Source: an uncultured Methanobrevibacter sp.
GTDB taxonomy: Archaea > Methanobacteriota > Methanobacteria > Methanobacteriales > Methanobacteriaceae
DNA length: 53,896 nucleotides
NCBI RefSeq assembly: GCF_937898925.1
Contig: NZ_CALDKF010000014.1
Span: forward strand, 1-53,896
Direction: 5' to 3'
Below, one piece after another: positions 36,194 through 45,444 of the stretch. How positions within the stretch are numbered: the stretch's first letter is position 1; each line of letters begins with the position of its first letter. The position numbers and the translations under genes were made by a program. Under the pieces are notes generated by a model. That model saw only the letters and a list, made by a program, of their open reading frames with translations. It made no database searches and was not told the DNA's origin.

Positions 36194-37534
36194 TTATTTC
36201 ATGAACTGGCCCATGATTCTATTCATGGCTCCTCCGCCCATTCCTCTACGTCCAATACCTTTCATAGCTTTTTTAGTATTGTTATAGTATCTTAACAGTT
36301 CCTTTACGCTGTTCTCGTCTACTCCAGAACCTCTTGCAATTCTGGTAATACGGGAAGTCTTGATTATTTTAGGGTTGAGCATTTCCTCTTCAGTCATGGA
36401 AGACATGATGATCTTGAATTCATTGATCTTGTCTTCAGTCATTTGGCTTGCCTCTTTAGGAATCTTGCCTCCTAAACCTGGAATCATGTTCATGACCTGT
36501 TGCATAGGGCCCATGCTGTTCATCATTTCAAACTGGTTTTGCATGTCCATAAGGGTGAACTTTCCGCTAAGCATATTGTTCATGGTTTTTGTAGCGATGT
36601 CTTCATCGATAACCTCTTCAGCCTTTTCGATAAGGCTTCTGATGTCTCCCATACCTAATAATCTTGAAATGAACCTTTCAGGATCGAATGCTTCAAACTC
36701 ATCGATCCTTTCACCAGTACCAATGAACTTGATTGGTGCACCGGTTTCAGCTACTGCAGAGAGAGCTCCTCCCCCTTTAGCAGTACCATCTAATTTTGAA
36801 ATGATTATGGAACCGATATCGGTAGCTTGTGAGAATGCTTTAGCTTGCTCTCCTGCCTGTTGGCCTATTGTACCATCAATAACGAGAATGGATTCATCAG
36901 GTTCAATGATCTTATCCAACTTGTTCATTTCCTCAATTAAATCCTCTTCGTTCTTATGCCTACCTGCAGTATCGAAAATAATGATTTTTTGATTCTTAAA
37001 CTGTTTTAAACCTTTTTCTGCAAGGTCTAATGCATCCTTGTTTTCAGGGTCTCCATAAAGTTGGATTTGCAAGTCTTCAGTCAATTGCCTTAACTGCTCA
37101 TATGCGGCAGGTCTCCATGTGTCGGTACATACAACTGCTGGAGAGAAACCTTTTCTTTGCAAGTATTTACATAATTTACCGATTGTGGTGGTTTTACCAC
37201 TACCTTGCAATCCTAAGAACAATATTTTGAATGGCTTTTTATTGATTTCAAGCTCTTTAGCTTCACTACCGAGCAAATTAACCATTTCTTCATAGATAAT
37301 TGTGATTACATGTTCCCTTGGGGTAATTCCTTTCGGCGGCTCTTCATTAAGTGCACGGTCTTCGATTGTTTTGGATAATTTTAATACAAGCTGGATGTTT
37401 ACGTCTGATTGGATTAAAGCTCTTTGAATGTCTTTGACTACTTCCTTTACAACCTTTTTGTCAATAACACTCATTCCAGCCAATTTTTTCATGGTGTTTG
37501 TAAGGTTTTCTCCTAAATTTCCTAACATTGACAT
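36194..37534 (-). CDS. srp54: Signal recognition particle protein SRP54
   Basis: SRP54 is the GTPase that recognises signal sequences. The 446-residue protein has an N-terminal four-helix domain, a GTPase domain with GLQGSGKTTT, DTAGR and SKLDGTAKGG, and a methionine-rich M domain from about 300 onward that binds 7S RNA and signal peptides. The start follows GGAGAGATATT. It is divergent from hpt; the 335-base gap (37535-37869) is AT-rich and holds only promoter-like sequence. Confidence 0.97.
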   Translation of the reverse strand: MSMLGNLGENLTNTMKKLAGMSVIDKKVVKEVVKDIQRALIQSDVNIQLVLKLSKTIEDRALNEEPPKGITPREHVITIIYEEMVNLLGSEAKELEINKKPFKILFLGLQGSGKTTTIGKLCKYLQRKGFSPAVVCTDTWRPAAYEQLRQLTEDLQIQLYGDPENKDALDLAEKGLKQFKNQKIIIFDTAGRHKNEEDLIEEMNKLDKIIEPDESILVIDGTIGQQAGEQAKAFSQATDIGSIIISKLDGTAKGGGALSAVAETGAPIKFIGTGERIDEFEAFDPERFISRLLGMGDIRSLIEKAEEVIDEDIATKTMNNMLSGKFTLMDMQNQFEMMNSMGPMQQVMNMIPGLGGKIPKEASQMTEDKINEFKIIMSSMTEEEMLNPKIIKTSRITRIARGSGVDENSVKELLRYYNNTKKAMKGIGRRGMGGGAMNRIMGQFMK

Positions 37535-37869
37535 AATATCTCTCCGATATTTTTCATAATGGATTAATAATTATTGTTTTAGTAATCTTATTTTTTTATT
37601 ATTTTTTATTTTTATTTTTATTTTTAATTTCAGCTAATTTTTCTAAAATGCTATTTTTTGTTTCAGCACTTTAAAACAAATAAATAGTTTATCTTATTAA
37701 CTTTAATGTATAAATTAATATTATATAAAAGTTTATTTATCTTTTATTATAAAATTATTGATATAGATACATAAATTTGATTTTAAGTTTTTTATTTTTT
37801 ATCATTAATTTAAAATTTGAATTGAATATTATGTTTAAGGTAAATATTATCGTAGTTGAGGGTTAAAAA

Positions 37870-38436
37870 ATGCTTGAAAAATTAGTAGAATCATTAAGAA
37901 AGGCACCAGTTGTTAAGAAAGGAGAGTATGATTATTTCGTTCACGGTATCAGTGACGGAGTGCCTGCAATGGATCCAGCAGTTTTAAAGGAAATTGCTAA
38001 AGTGATAGACGAAATTTTAGATTTGTCTAAAATCGATAAGATTGTAGGTGTTGAAGCAATGGGTATCCACATTGCAACTGCATTATCTTTGGAGACCGGC
38101 ATTCCATTCATCGTTATTCGTAAAAGACAATACGGTTTGCCTGGAGAACATGAAATCGTCAAATCAACTGGTTATGCAACTTCCAAATTATACATCAATG
38201 ACTTGAATGAAGGAGACAATATCCTTTTAGTGGATGATGTAGTAAGTACAGGAGGAACTCTTACTGCTGTAATCAATGAATTGAAAGCAATTGGTGTAAA
38301 CTTGGTTGACACTGTTGTTGTTGTAGAAAAAGGTGAAGGTAAAGGTGTTGTTGAAGAGGCTACCGGTGAAGACATCAAGACTCTTGTAAAATTGGATGTT
38401 GTTGATGGAAAAGTTGTAGCTGATTCATTGTTATAA
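37870..38436 (+). CDS. hpt: Hypoxanthine phosphoribosyltransferase, archaeal type
   Basis: The 188-residue type I phosphoribosyltransferase has the PRPP loop ILLVDDVVSTGGT and a VGVEAMGIHIATAL segment. The N-terminal YDYFVHGISDGVP region matches archaeal hypoxanthine/guanine salvage enzymes and their close relative GfcR. It makes IMP or GMP from the free base. The start follows GTTGAGGGTTAAAA. It begins the long plus-strand information-processing block. Confidence 0.88.
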   Translation: MLEKLVESLRKAPVVKKGEYDYFVHGISDGVPAMDPAVLKEIAKVIDEILDLSKIDKIVGVEAMGIHIATALSLETGIPFIVIRKRQYGLPGEHEIVKSTGYATSKLYINDLNEGDNILLVDDVVSTGGTLTAVINELKAIGVNLVDTVVVVEKGEGKGVVEEATGEDIKTLVKLDVVDGKVVADSLL

Positions 38437-38571
38437 TTTCCTCTTCTTTTTTTAATTTTTTATTTTTTTTAAATTTTTTAAAGTCTAATTAAGGCTAATC
38501 TTTATGGATTAGTCTACTTGATGGATTTTAATATTTTACTTTTTTAAATTATTTTGATTTTAGTTGATAAA

Positions 38572-39579
38572 ATGGCATTATACGATATGGAGCTTAAGAG
38601 AGTTATAAAGAAAATCAACTCTTTGAATGTTAGGAATGTGGGATTGCAGTTTCCAGAAGGACTTAAGATGCAGGCTGTAGCTCTTGCAAGGGAAATTGAA
38701 AAGCAAACTGAAGCTACTGTAATTGTCTCAGCAGATCCTTGCTTTGGAGCCTGTGACGTTTCAGACAGAAAGATGAATGGGATAGTGGATTTCATTGTTC
38801 ATTATGGGCATACTCCTCTTCCGCTCAGATACAGCATTCCTACAATGTTTATAGAAGCTAAAGCCAATGTTAAAATCAAGGATTACCTTGAAGAGGCATT
38901 GGAACAATTGGAGGCTTATTCCAAAATAGCTATTGCAACAACTGCACAGCACTTGCATTTGCTTGATGAGATAGTGGACTTTTTAGAGGATAACGGCAAG
39001 GAAGTTGTTATTGGCTCTTCAAGAAGCACAAGAAAAGGTCAGGTTTTAGGTTGCAATTTCGCTTCTGTAAAGAACTTGGGAGCAGATGTTTACCTATTCA
39101 TTGGCAGTGGCAATTTCCATCCCTTAGGAATCTATTTATTTACAAAAGCTCCAGTTTTAGCTATTGATCCTTATAGCGGAGACATCCGTGAAATGAGTGC
39201 CTATGCAGACCGGATATTGAGAATAAGATTTGCAAGAATAGTGAAGGCACGGGAGGTTACAAAATGGGGAATTATAGTTTCCTCAAAAGAGGGCCAATAC
39301 AGGATGAAATTGGCAAAGGAAATCAAGAAGCTTCTTGAAGATGAGGGAATGGAGGCTTATATTCTTCTTATGGACCATGTAAATCCTGATGTATTGCTCC
39401 CATATATGGAACTTGAAGGATTTGTTGTAACTGCATGTCCTAGAATAGCTATTGATGATTCTCAAATGTATAAAAAGCCAGTTATAACTCCTAAAGAGTT
39501 AGAGATTGTCTTAAACAAAAGGGAATGGGAAAAATATCAACTTGATGAAATATTGTTTGAAGATAGATATTATCAATAA
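38572..39579 (+). CDS. dph2: Diphthamide biosynthesis radical enzyme Dph2
   Basis: Dph2 transfers a 3-amino-3-carboxypropyl group from SAM to a histidine of elongation factor 2, using a 4Fe-4S cluster. The 335-residue protein has the GLQFPEGLK start, DPCFGACDV with the first cluster Cys, TRKGQVLGCNF with the second and TACPRIAIDD with the third. The ATG at 38572 gives the family's normal N-terminus; an upstream TTG at 38554 would only add six residues. Confidence 0.95.
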   Translation: MALYDMELKRVIKKINSLNVRNVGLQFPEGLKMQAVALAREIEKQTEATVIVSADPCFGACDVSDRKMNGIVDFIVHYGHTPLPLRYSIPTMFIEAKANVKIKDYLEEALEQLEAYSKIAIATTAQHLHLLDEIVDFLEDNGKEVVIGSSRSTRKGQVLGCNFASVKNLGADVYLFIGSGNFHPLGIYLFTKAPVLAIDPYSGDIREMSAYADRILRIRFARIVKAREVTKWGIIVSSKEGQYRMKLAKEIKKLLEDEGMEAYILLMDHVNPDVLLPYMELEGFVVTACPRIAIDDSQMYKKPVITPKELEIVLNKREWEKYQLDEILFEDRYYQ

Positions 39580-39792
39580 GTTTGGAATCAAATTCCTTTA
39601 CTTATTTTCCTATTTTTATTATTTTATTTTTAAATCAATTTTTATTTTCGAATAATTAGATTTGTTCTATAATTTCAAAACTATTTCTAAAAACCGAATT
39701 TTTTATATATTACTAAAAAACATAAATAATTTACATATAAACAATTGATAATTTTATGGATGAAAATTTATACAAATTTAATTTCATAATTT

Positions 39793-39936
39793 AATAAATC
39801 CTATAAATGGAATTATGGGATTTATTTCGGATTTATTATCCTAATTCTATAAACGGAGTTATGGGATTATTCGGATGATTGTCCTGTTTTATAAACAGAA
39901 TTATAAAATGTTGAACTTGGCAAAATTGCCCAAGGT
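39793..39936 (+). promoter_or_regulatory. Structured csl4 leader: three tandem hairpins with related 6-base loops
   Basis: A TATA element (TTTATATA, 39702-39709) gives a leader of about 240 nt. Hairpin 1 spans 39793-39826 with a 14-bp stem and loop ATGGAA. Hairpin 2 has a 10-bp stem (39843-39868), loop ACGGAG, and an outer 7-bp stem (39835-39841 with 39873-39879). Hairpin 3 spans 39887-39908 with loop ACAGAA. All three close with ATAA before and TTAT after the loop. A fourth bulged hairpin (39914-39936, with GGCAA/TTGCC) precedes the ribosome binding site. The repeated A-Y-R-G-A-R loop suggests a protein-binding RNA. Confidence 0.6.
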
Positions 39937-39972
39937 TGAAAATGGCGTAATTGCCTGTTATGAGGTGTTTAG

Positions 39973-40539
39973 ATGAAAATGGAATCTGGAGATTTTGTAA
40001 TGCCTGGTGACTTTTTAAGTGTAAGTGAACAGTTTTTACCAGGTCAAGGAGCATATGAAGATGATGGAAGTGTAAAATCTGGTGTTCCTGGAAATGTATT
40101 GATTGATGAAGATGAAAAGGAAATCTCTGTAATATCAAAATCTGGTGGTCCAAACCTATTGAAAGTTGGAGATATTGTATACGGTGAGGTAAAAGATGTA
40201 CGTGGCCAAAGAGCTTTAATAACTATCTATGCTAAAAAAGGAACAAGACGTGAATTGGCTCTTCCTTATTTGGCAGCTATTCACATCTCTCAAGTGACCC
40301 CTGGTTACATCGATAAGCTTACAGACGCTTTCAGAATTGGAGACTTAATTGAAGCTAAAGTAGTTAAAATCATGGGAGATAACCTTGATTTGAACACAGA
40401 AGACATTACTTCCGGTGTTGTAAAGGCTATGTGTACCAGATGCAGAACCTTTATGGATCCTTGCAATGAATCTGAAGTATACTGTCCTGTATGTGATAGA
40501 AAGGAAAAAAGAAAAGTTTCTAAAAATTATGATTATTAA
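39973..40539 (+). CDS. csl4: Exosome subunit Csl4
   Basis: Csl4 is an RNA-binding cap subunit of the archaeal exosome. The 188-residue protein has an N-terminal VMPGDFLSVSEQFLPG domain, an S1 RNA-binding domain at about 60-140, and a C-terminal zinc ribbon CTRCRTFMDPC...YCPVC at about 155-178. The start follows TGAGGTGTTTAG. rpoL follows 57 bases later. The leader carries an unusual hairpin array, listed separately. Confidence 0.95.
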   Translation: MKMESGDFVMPGDFLSVSEQFLPGQGAYEDDGSVKSGVPGNVLIDEDEKEISVISKSGGPNLLKVGDIVYGEVKDVRGQRALITIYAKKGTRRELALPYLAAIHISQVTPGYIDKLTDAFRIGDLIEAKVVKIMGDNLDLNTEDITSGVVKAMCTRCRTFMDPCNESEVYCPVCDRKEKRKVSKNYDY

Positions 40540-40596
40540 TTTTTAATTAGAATACAGATTTGTACTTGTTTATTTAATTTTTAAGGAAAAGATAAC

Positions 40597-40869
40597 ATGG
40601 AAATTGAAGTTGTAAAAGATACCAAATTAGAACTCGAAATGATTATTCACGGAGAAAACCACTCTCTTTGTAATGTTTTAAGAAAATATCTCATGGAAGA
40701 TAATGATGTAGAATATGCTGTTTATGGTATTGATCACCCTCTTACCGGTGAACCTATCATGACCATTAAGACTAAAAGAACAAAAAGACCAAGAGATTCT
40801 CTTTTAAGAGCAGCTCAAAGATTAAAAGAAGAAACTGCTGAATTCAAGGAATTGCTTGAAGGAATCTAA
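40597..40869 (+). CDS. rpoL: RNA polymerase subunit L (Rpb11 homologue)
   Basis: RpoL pairs with RpoD in the polymerase assembly platform. The 90-residue protein has the conserved LRKYLMEDNDVEYAVYGIDHP core and a C-terminal helix ALRAAQRLKEE-like (LLRAAQRLKEE). The length is normal. It is downstream of csl4, and that order is common in archaea. Confidence 0.95.
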   Translation: MEIEVVKDTKLELEMIIHGENHSLCNVLRKYLMEDNDVEYAVYGIDHPLTGEPIMTIKTKRTKRPRDSLLRAAQRLKEETAEFKELLEGI

Positions 40870-41037
40870 TTTTGATTTCTTTCTTCTTTTTTATTTTTAT
40901 TATTTTTTAGTTTAATTATCTTTTTTTATTATTTTCTATCATTTTTTAAATTTTATTTTATGATTTTGTTTTAATGGGTTTTATTTAAATTCGATGAATT
41001 ATTAATTTTACTTATTATTTTTATTTGGGGTGAGAGT

Positions 41038-41454
41038 ATTAAATATAAGATTCCATCATTGACTGTTGATATTTTTATTTATAATGAAAATCATGAATTC
41101 ATACTCATCAAGAGGAAAAATGACCCTTTTAAAGACAGTTGGGCACTGCCTGGTGGTTTTGTTGATTATGGTGAAACAACTGAAGATGCTGCTATAAGGG
41201 AAGCAAAGGAAGAAACTTCCATTGATATTGAATCAGTAAAATTATTCAATGTATATTCCAATCCAAACCGTGATCCAAGAAGACATACAGTGTCTATAGT
41301 CTATTTGGCTCATGGCAATTTTGATGATGCAAAGGCAGATGATGATGCTAAGGATATTGGTGTATATTCTTTTGATGATTTGGAAGAAATGGGCCTTGCA
41401 TTTGATCATGAAACAATCTTAAGTGATGTGAAAGAACATTTAGAAAAAAATTAA
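41038..41454 (+). CDS. Nudix hydrolase with apparent AUU start
   Basis: The Nudix box GFVDYGETTEDAAIREAKEE is followed by TSID, in a 138-residue protein with LTVDIFIY and LIKRKNDPFKDSWALPGG segments typical of ADP-ribose-type Nudix enzymes. The conserved N-terminal strand starts at KYKIPSLTVDI, and the only codon placed correctly behind the Shine-Dalgarno GGGG (41027-41030, 7-base spacing) is ATT at 41038. The next conventional start, TTG at 41059, has no ribosome binding site and would remove seven residues. The substrate is unknown. It interrupts the information-processing block. Confidence 0.85.
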   Translation: MKYKIPSLTVDIFIYNENHEFILIKRKNDPFKDSWALPGGFVDYGETTEDAAIREAKEETSIDIESVKLFNVYSNPNRDPRRHTVSIVYLAHGNFDDAKADDDAKDIGVYSFDDLEEMGLAFDHETILSDVKEHLEKN

Positions 41455-41811
41455 TTTTTTCTTAATTTTCCACATTTAATTTTATTCAATTTTTTTAAAA
41501 AAACTAACTGATTTTTGCATAAATTTTTTTAAAAAAATAGTAAATTTTTTAGTATTTTTCAATCTACTAACAATCTGTTTTTATTATTATTTTTTACTAA
41601 ATTTTTACAATTTTTCTTAATTTTTAGGCGTTTTTTACCCTATTTTTAAATTAAGTTTAAATACTATGACTGAATAATCTTTATTTATAAGTATGTTATA
41701 TATAAAGTATTTAATCATTTACGAAATTTAAAAAACTTAAATTTTAAAATTTTAATTAAGTTGAATTGTTATATGAAAGGTAAATGTTGTGGGTTATAAT
41801 TATTGGAGATT

Positions 41812-41839
41812 ATAATCATTATTTCATAATCATTATTTC
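41812..41839 (+). repeat. Perfect tandem 14-base repeat upstream of tfs
   Basis: ATAATCATTATTTC occurs twice in tandem at 41812-41825 and 41826-41839, about 80 bases before tfs and downstream of a TATA-like stretch (TTATATATAA at about 41697-41706). It may be an operator or a recent duplication. The rest of the 463-base gap 41455-41917 is T- and A-rich without a gene. Confidence 0.5.
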
Positions 41840-41917
41840 TATTGTGTTTAAATTTAATCTTAAAATTTTTTAATTTCTGTTTTTAAAGAGTAGTATCTTA
41901 AATATTGGAGGTAAATA

Positions 41918-42253
41918 ATGGAATTTTGTCCAAAATGTGGTGGCATGATTCTTCCTCAGGAAGTAGGAGAGGAAGATGATAAACAGATTGTATTGAAATG
42001 TTCCACCTGCGGCTATGATTCATCTGAAGTGGATAAAGCCGAATATTCAATTGAAAAGAAAGTGGAATCCAAGGAAACCGTTATAATGAGAGGAGATGAA
42101 AGCGGTTTACGTTCTACTGTAAGAGAAATTTGTCCTAAATGTGGACATGATCGTGCTTCATACGAATTGCTTCAAACCCGTAGTGCAGATGAAGCTCCAA
42201 CTCGTTTCTTCACTTGTGAAAAATGCGGTCATAAATGGAGAGGCTATGATTAA
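41918..42253 (+). CDS. tfs: Transcription elongation factor TFS
   Basis: TFS stimulates transcript cleavage by stalled RNA polymerase, like TFIIS. The 111-residue protein has an N-terminal zinc ribbon (CPKCGG...CSTCGYD) and a C-terminal ribbon (CPKCGHDRAS...CEKCGHKW). The acidic pair of the QTRSADEAPT loop inserts into the polymerase. The start follows ATTGGAGGTAAATA. Confidence 0.96.
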   Translation: MEFCPKCGGMILPQEVGEEDDKQIVLKCSTCGYDSSEVDKAEYSIEKKVESKETVIMRGDESGLRSTVREICPKCGHDRASYELLQTRSADEAPTRFFTCEKCGHKWRGYD

Positions 42254-42408
42254 TTAATTTTAATCATTTTTTTAAATTTTTAGTTTTAAATTAATATTTT
42301 ATATTTATTATTCATTTAATCGTATTTATAGCGATTTTACTAAGGGTATTATGGTGTGTTAATTATTGATGAGTGAGTATTCTTAGTATTTTTAAGTAAG
42401 GAGATAAA

Positions 42409-44121
42409 ATGACTAATTCAAAAAATAGTAATTTAGAAGATGTTTCCAAGGGAAACGATGAGTCAGCTCCCAGAGCTAATGATTCCTCTTCTAATAAAGA
42501 AACTAGATTCAATAAATCCAAATCCATCTCTGAGGTTTTTAAGGAATTAGAATTTGAAGATGACGAATCTTATGAAGTTTCTAATGACTTTGAAGACGAT
42601 GTGGATGAGATCATTCCTATTCATAATGAATACAGAGATTTAGATGAATCTGATGCTTTTGATGATGAATCTATTGAAGGAGGAGTTATAATTAATCCTA
42701 ATTTAGATGATTCCATCGAAGCAAATGTTATTGAATCAACTGAGGATGTTGATTTAAAAGAAAATACTGATTCTATCGATGAAGAAGCTAGTGATGAGGC
42801 TGGCGAATCATCTGATGGTGATGAAGAGATTGATGATGAAGATTCCTTTATCACTATAAAAGATAGTGATGTTGCATTAGCAGATGAGGATGTAGAAGAG
42901 AAAATTGGCAAATCTTCTGCTCAAGGTGTATTGATAAATAACAAGGAAAAATCTTCTGACTCTAAAAAATCTTTAGATATTTTTGATTCCTCTACACTTT
43001 TAACCATTGTTGGTTTTATTGTAGGTTTGGCAATCCTAATCATTGGAATAACTTATTATGCTTCAAGTTCTGATCGTGTTGTGGATAATGTTTTATCCGG
43101 TGAAACTGCAGGACTTGCTATTTTCTTGGTAATTATTGGACTTATTATTATTGGATTTTCTTTATTGAAGTTCTTCTCTTCTTCAAAGTCTTCGTTAATT
43201 ATCGATACGTTCAACAGCATTAAGAGTATTGATTATGATGAAATAAGCGAGGACGGTATTACTCGTGAAGACTTCGATGCTATTTTTAGTGTCTTAAAAA
43301 GAAAAAAAGATTCTAATTTTTCCGAAAACGGCGATAATGACAAATCTGTTGATTCCTCTAAAGATTTATTTGAGAATGACAAGGAAGAAGAACTTTCTGA
43401 TGATGATATCAATTCTTTATATTCTGATTCAAATCTAACATCTCAAAAAAATCAATCTTCTTTTAAAGAGCATGAAAATGCCAATTCAACAGAACTTTCA
43501 GATGACATTGATGAAACTGATGATGACTCTGATGATGATTCCGATGAGATCATTCCCATTCATTCAAGATTAAACAAAGAATCTGATGATTCTGATTTGG
43601 AGGATAAGTATTCCAAATACGATTTTGATGATGAGGATGAATATGATTCAGTTGTTGAGATTTCTGAAGATATCCCTGAAGATATCACCGAAGAAATTCC
43701 TGCCGATGACTCTGATTTAATTGAAGAAGATGAATTGATTGTTGATGAGGATATTGAAGAGCCAGTAGAAGAATCTATAGATGAACCTGTGGATGAGTCT
43801 GTAGAGGAAGCTATTGAAGGGGATTCTCTTGAGGAAGATATCGTTGAAGATGTTGATTCCAATTTAGAGGCTGAAAAGATGGATGGTTTAGAAGACAAAT
43901 ATTCAAAATATGATTTCGAAGATGATTCTGATGATATATTTGAAAAATCTAAAAGTTCTAAACCTCAATTCAAAAAGTCTGTTGACTTGTCAAAGTTTGA
44001 TGGCGATTCTTTAAGTGAAGAGGAATTGGCTGAAAAGGAAAGAAAAGCCCAAGAATTGGAAGAGAAAAAAAGAAGAATCATTGAAGGTACCAATTTTGAT
44101 AATAGTTTAAGAAAACATTAA
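42409..44121 (+). CDS. Acidic Ser/Asp/Glu-rich two-helix membrane protein, 570 aa
   Basis: No family is recognised. Two membrane helices at about residues 195-217 and 234-255 sit between two long acidic, low-complexity arms. Short modules are repeated: DEIIPIH near residues 64 and 382, and LEDKYSKYDF near residues 398 and 497. The arms are probably disordered. A lysine-rich coiled-coil-like stretch (about 540-565) ends the protein. It lies between tfs and pcn, but nothing links it to replication. The start follows AAGGAGATAAA. Confidence 0.75.
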   Translation: MTNSKNSNLEDVSKGNDESAPRANDSSSNKETRFNKSKSISEVFKELEFEDDESYEVSNDFEDDVDEIIPIHNEYRDLDESDAFDDESIEGGVIINPNLDDSIEANVIESTEDVDLKENTDSIDEEASDEAGESSDGDEEIDDEDSFITIKDSDVALADEDVEEKIGKSSAQGVLINNKEKSSDSKKSLDIFDSSTLLTIVGFIVGLAILIIGITYYASSSDRVVDNVLSGETAGLAIFLVIIGLIIIGFSLLKFFSSSKSSLIIDTFNSIKSIDYDEISEDGITREDFDAIFSVLKRKKDSNFSENGDNDKSVDSSKDLFENDKEEELSDDDINSLYSDSNLTSQKNQSSFKEHENANSTELSDDIDETDDDSDDDSDEIIPIHSRLNKESDDSDLEDKYSKYDFDDEDEYDSVVEISEDIPEDITEEIPADDSDLIEEDELIVDEDIEEPVEESIDEPVDESVEEAIEGDSLEEDIVEDVDSNLEAEKMDGLEDKYSKYDFEDDSDDIFEKSKSSKPQFKKSVDLSKFDGDSLSEEELAEKERKAQELEEKKRRIIEGTNFDNSLRKH

Positions 44122-44495
44122 TTTTCTTAAATTTATTTTTTCTTTATTTTTTAAAATTCCATCTCTATTCTTTATTTACTTAGCTTATATGCTCGTTTTT
44201 TCACACTTTTTTTAAAATTTTTTCAATATTTTTTTTAATTTTCTTGTCATTCTTTTCAATATTTTTCTCATTTTTTATTAAAAAATTTTCACTTTTGATT
44301 AGATTTATAAATGATTAGATACTTATATAATATTATAATAAAATAATATGATTTTATTAAATTTCAAGAATTTAAAAAAATTAAATTATGCATTATTTTA
44401 ATAATTATTTATAAATAAAATTGGCTTGATATGAGCTATTTTAATTTATAAAATAAATAATCAATGCTTAAAATTAAATCAAGAGTTGATTTTTA

Positions 44496-45230
44496 ATGTT
44501 TAAAGCAGAGTTAAGTGATTCTAGTATTTTAAAAACCAGTTTTGATGCTATTTCATCTATTGTAGATGAAGTACAAATCCAAACTGACAGTGAAGGTTTT
44601 CGTTTAGATGCCTTAGACCGTAGTCATATTACTTTTGTTCATCTCGAACTTAAATCCAGTTTATTTGATGAGTTCATTTGCGATGAACCGGAAAAGATCA
44701 ATATTGACACAGATGAGTTAATGAAAGTATTGAAACGTTCTAAATCTAATGACCGTGTCTTAATGTCATTAGATGAAGGAAATCTTATTCTCACTTTTGT
44801 TGGTGAAGCTACAAGAACTTTCAAAATCAGATTGATTGATATAGAATATGATTCTCCTGCACCTCCTTCATTGGATTATCCTACTGAATTTGAGATTCCT
44901 TTCACACTTTTAAAAGACTCAATTCAAGATATGGATATCTTCTCTGATAAAATCACTTTAATGGTAGATCAAGAAAACTTCTATGCATCTGCTGAAGGTG
45001 AGTTTGGAGATGCAAACATTGAATATTTACATGGTGAAAAAATAGACACTAAAGCTAAATCCATTTTCTCTTTAGAAAAAATCAGAGAAATGCTTAAAGC
45101 TGACAAATTCTCTGAAATCGCAACTATCTCTCTTGGAAATGACATGCCATTGACCTTAAGTCTTAAAATGGTATCTGAAGATGGGGAACTCAGTTTCTTA
45201 CTCGCTCCAAGAATAGAATCTGAAGACTAA
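44496..45230 (+). CDS. pcn: DNA polymerase sliding clamp PCNA
   Basis: The 244-residue protein has the PCNA two-domain fold with LDALDRSHITFVHLEL, LMKVLKRS, the interdomain region and a C-terminal FLLAPRIESED. It forms a trimeric ring that tethers DNA polymerase. gins51 follows 214 bases later. The 374-base upstream gap (44122-44495) is AT-rich, with TATA-like stretches near 44330 but no gene. The start follows a weak GAGTTGATTTTT site. Confidence 0.96.
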   Translation: MFKAELSDSSILKTSFDAISSIVDEVQIQTDSEGFRLDALDRSHITFVHLELKSSLFDEFICDEPEKINIDTDELMKVLKRSKSNDRVLMSLDEGNLILTFVGEATRTFKIRLIDIEYDSPAPPSLDYPTEFEIPFTLLKDSIQDMDIFSDKITLMVDQENFYASAEGEFGDANIEYLHGEKIDTKAKSIFSLEKIREMLKADKFSEIATISLGNDMPLTLSLKMVSEDGELSFLLAPRIESED

Positions 45231-45444
45231 AAGAAAAGATTTAAGCTTTTTTAAAGTCAATAAATTAATTTATTCTTAAATTAATTTATTTTATTTATTT
45301 TTTATAGCTCTTAAGCTATTTTACACCATTTAAATTTTTTATACATTATTAACTTTATTAAAACGATCAGTATTAACTAATTTTTGTCTAAATTTTTAGT
45401 CAAATTTTTAGTTTCTTAAGTTTTGGTGACTTTATTTCAAATTT

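Noticed and set aside
39757..39795. Possible 12-codon upstream frame in the csl4 leader
   Set aside because: There is no Shine-Dalgarno and the frame ends at the base of hairpin 1; the leader is better explained by RNA structure.
41718..41724. TTACGAA upstream of tfs (also near 16705) as MsvR sites
   Set aside because: Single copies of this AT-rich hexamer are expected by chance; only the clusters before fprA and msvR are dense enough to report.
43560..43898. Ser-rich minus-strand frame opposite the acidic membrane protein (and similar ones at 42621-42911 and 45879-46082)
   Set aside because: These are mirror images of GAT/GAA-rich acidic coding sequence and have no ribosome binding sites.
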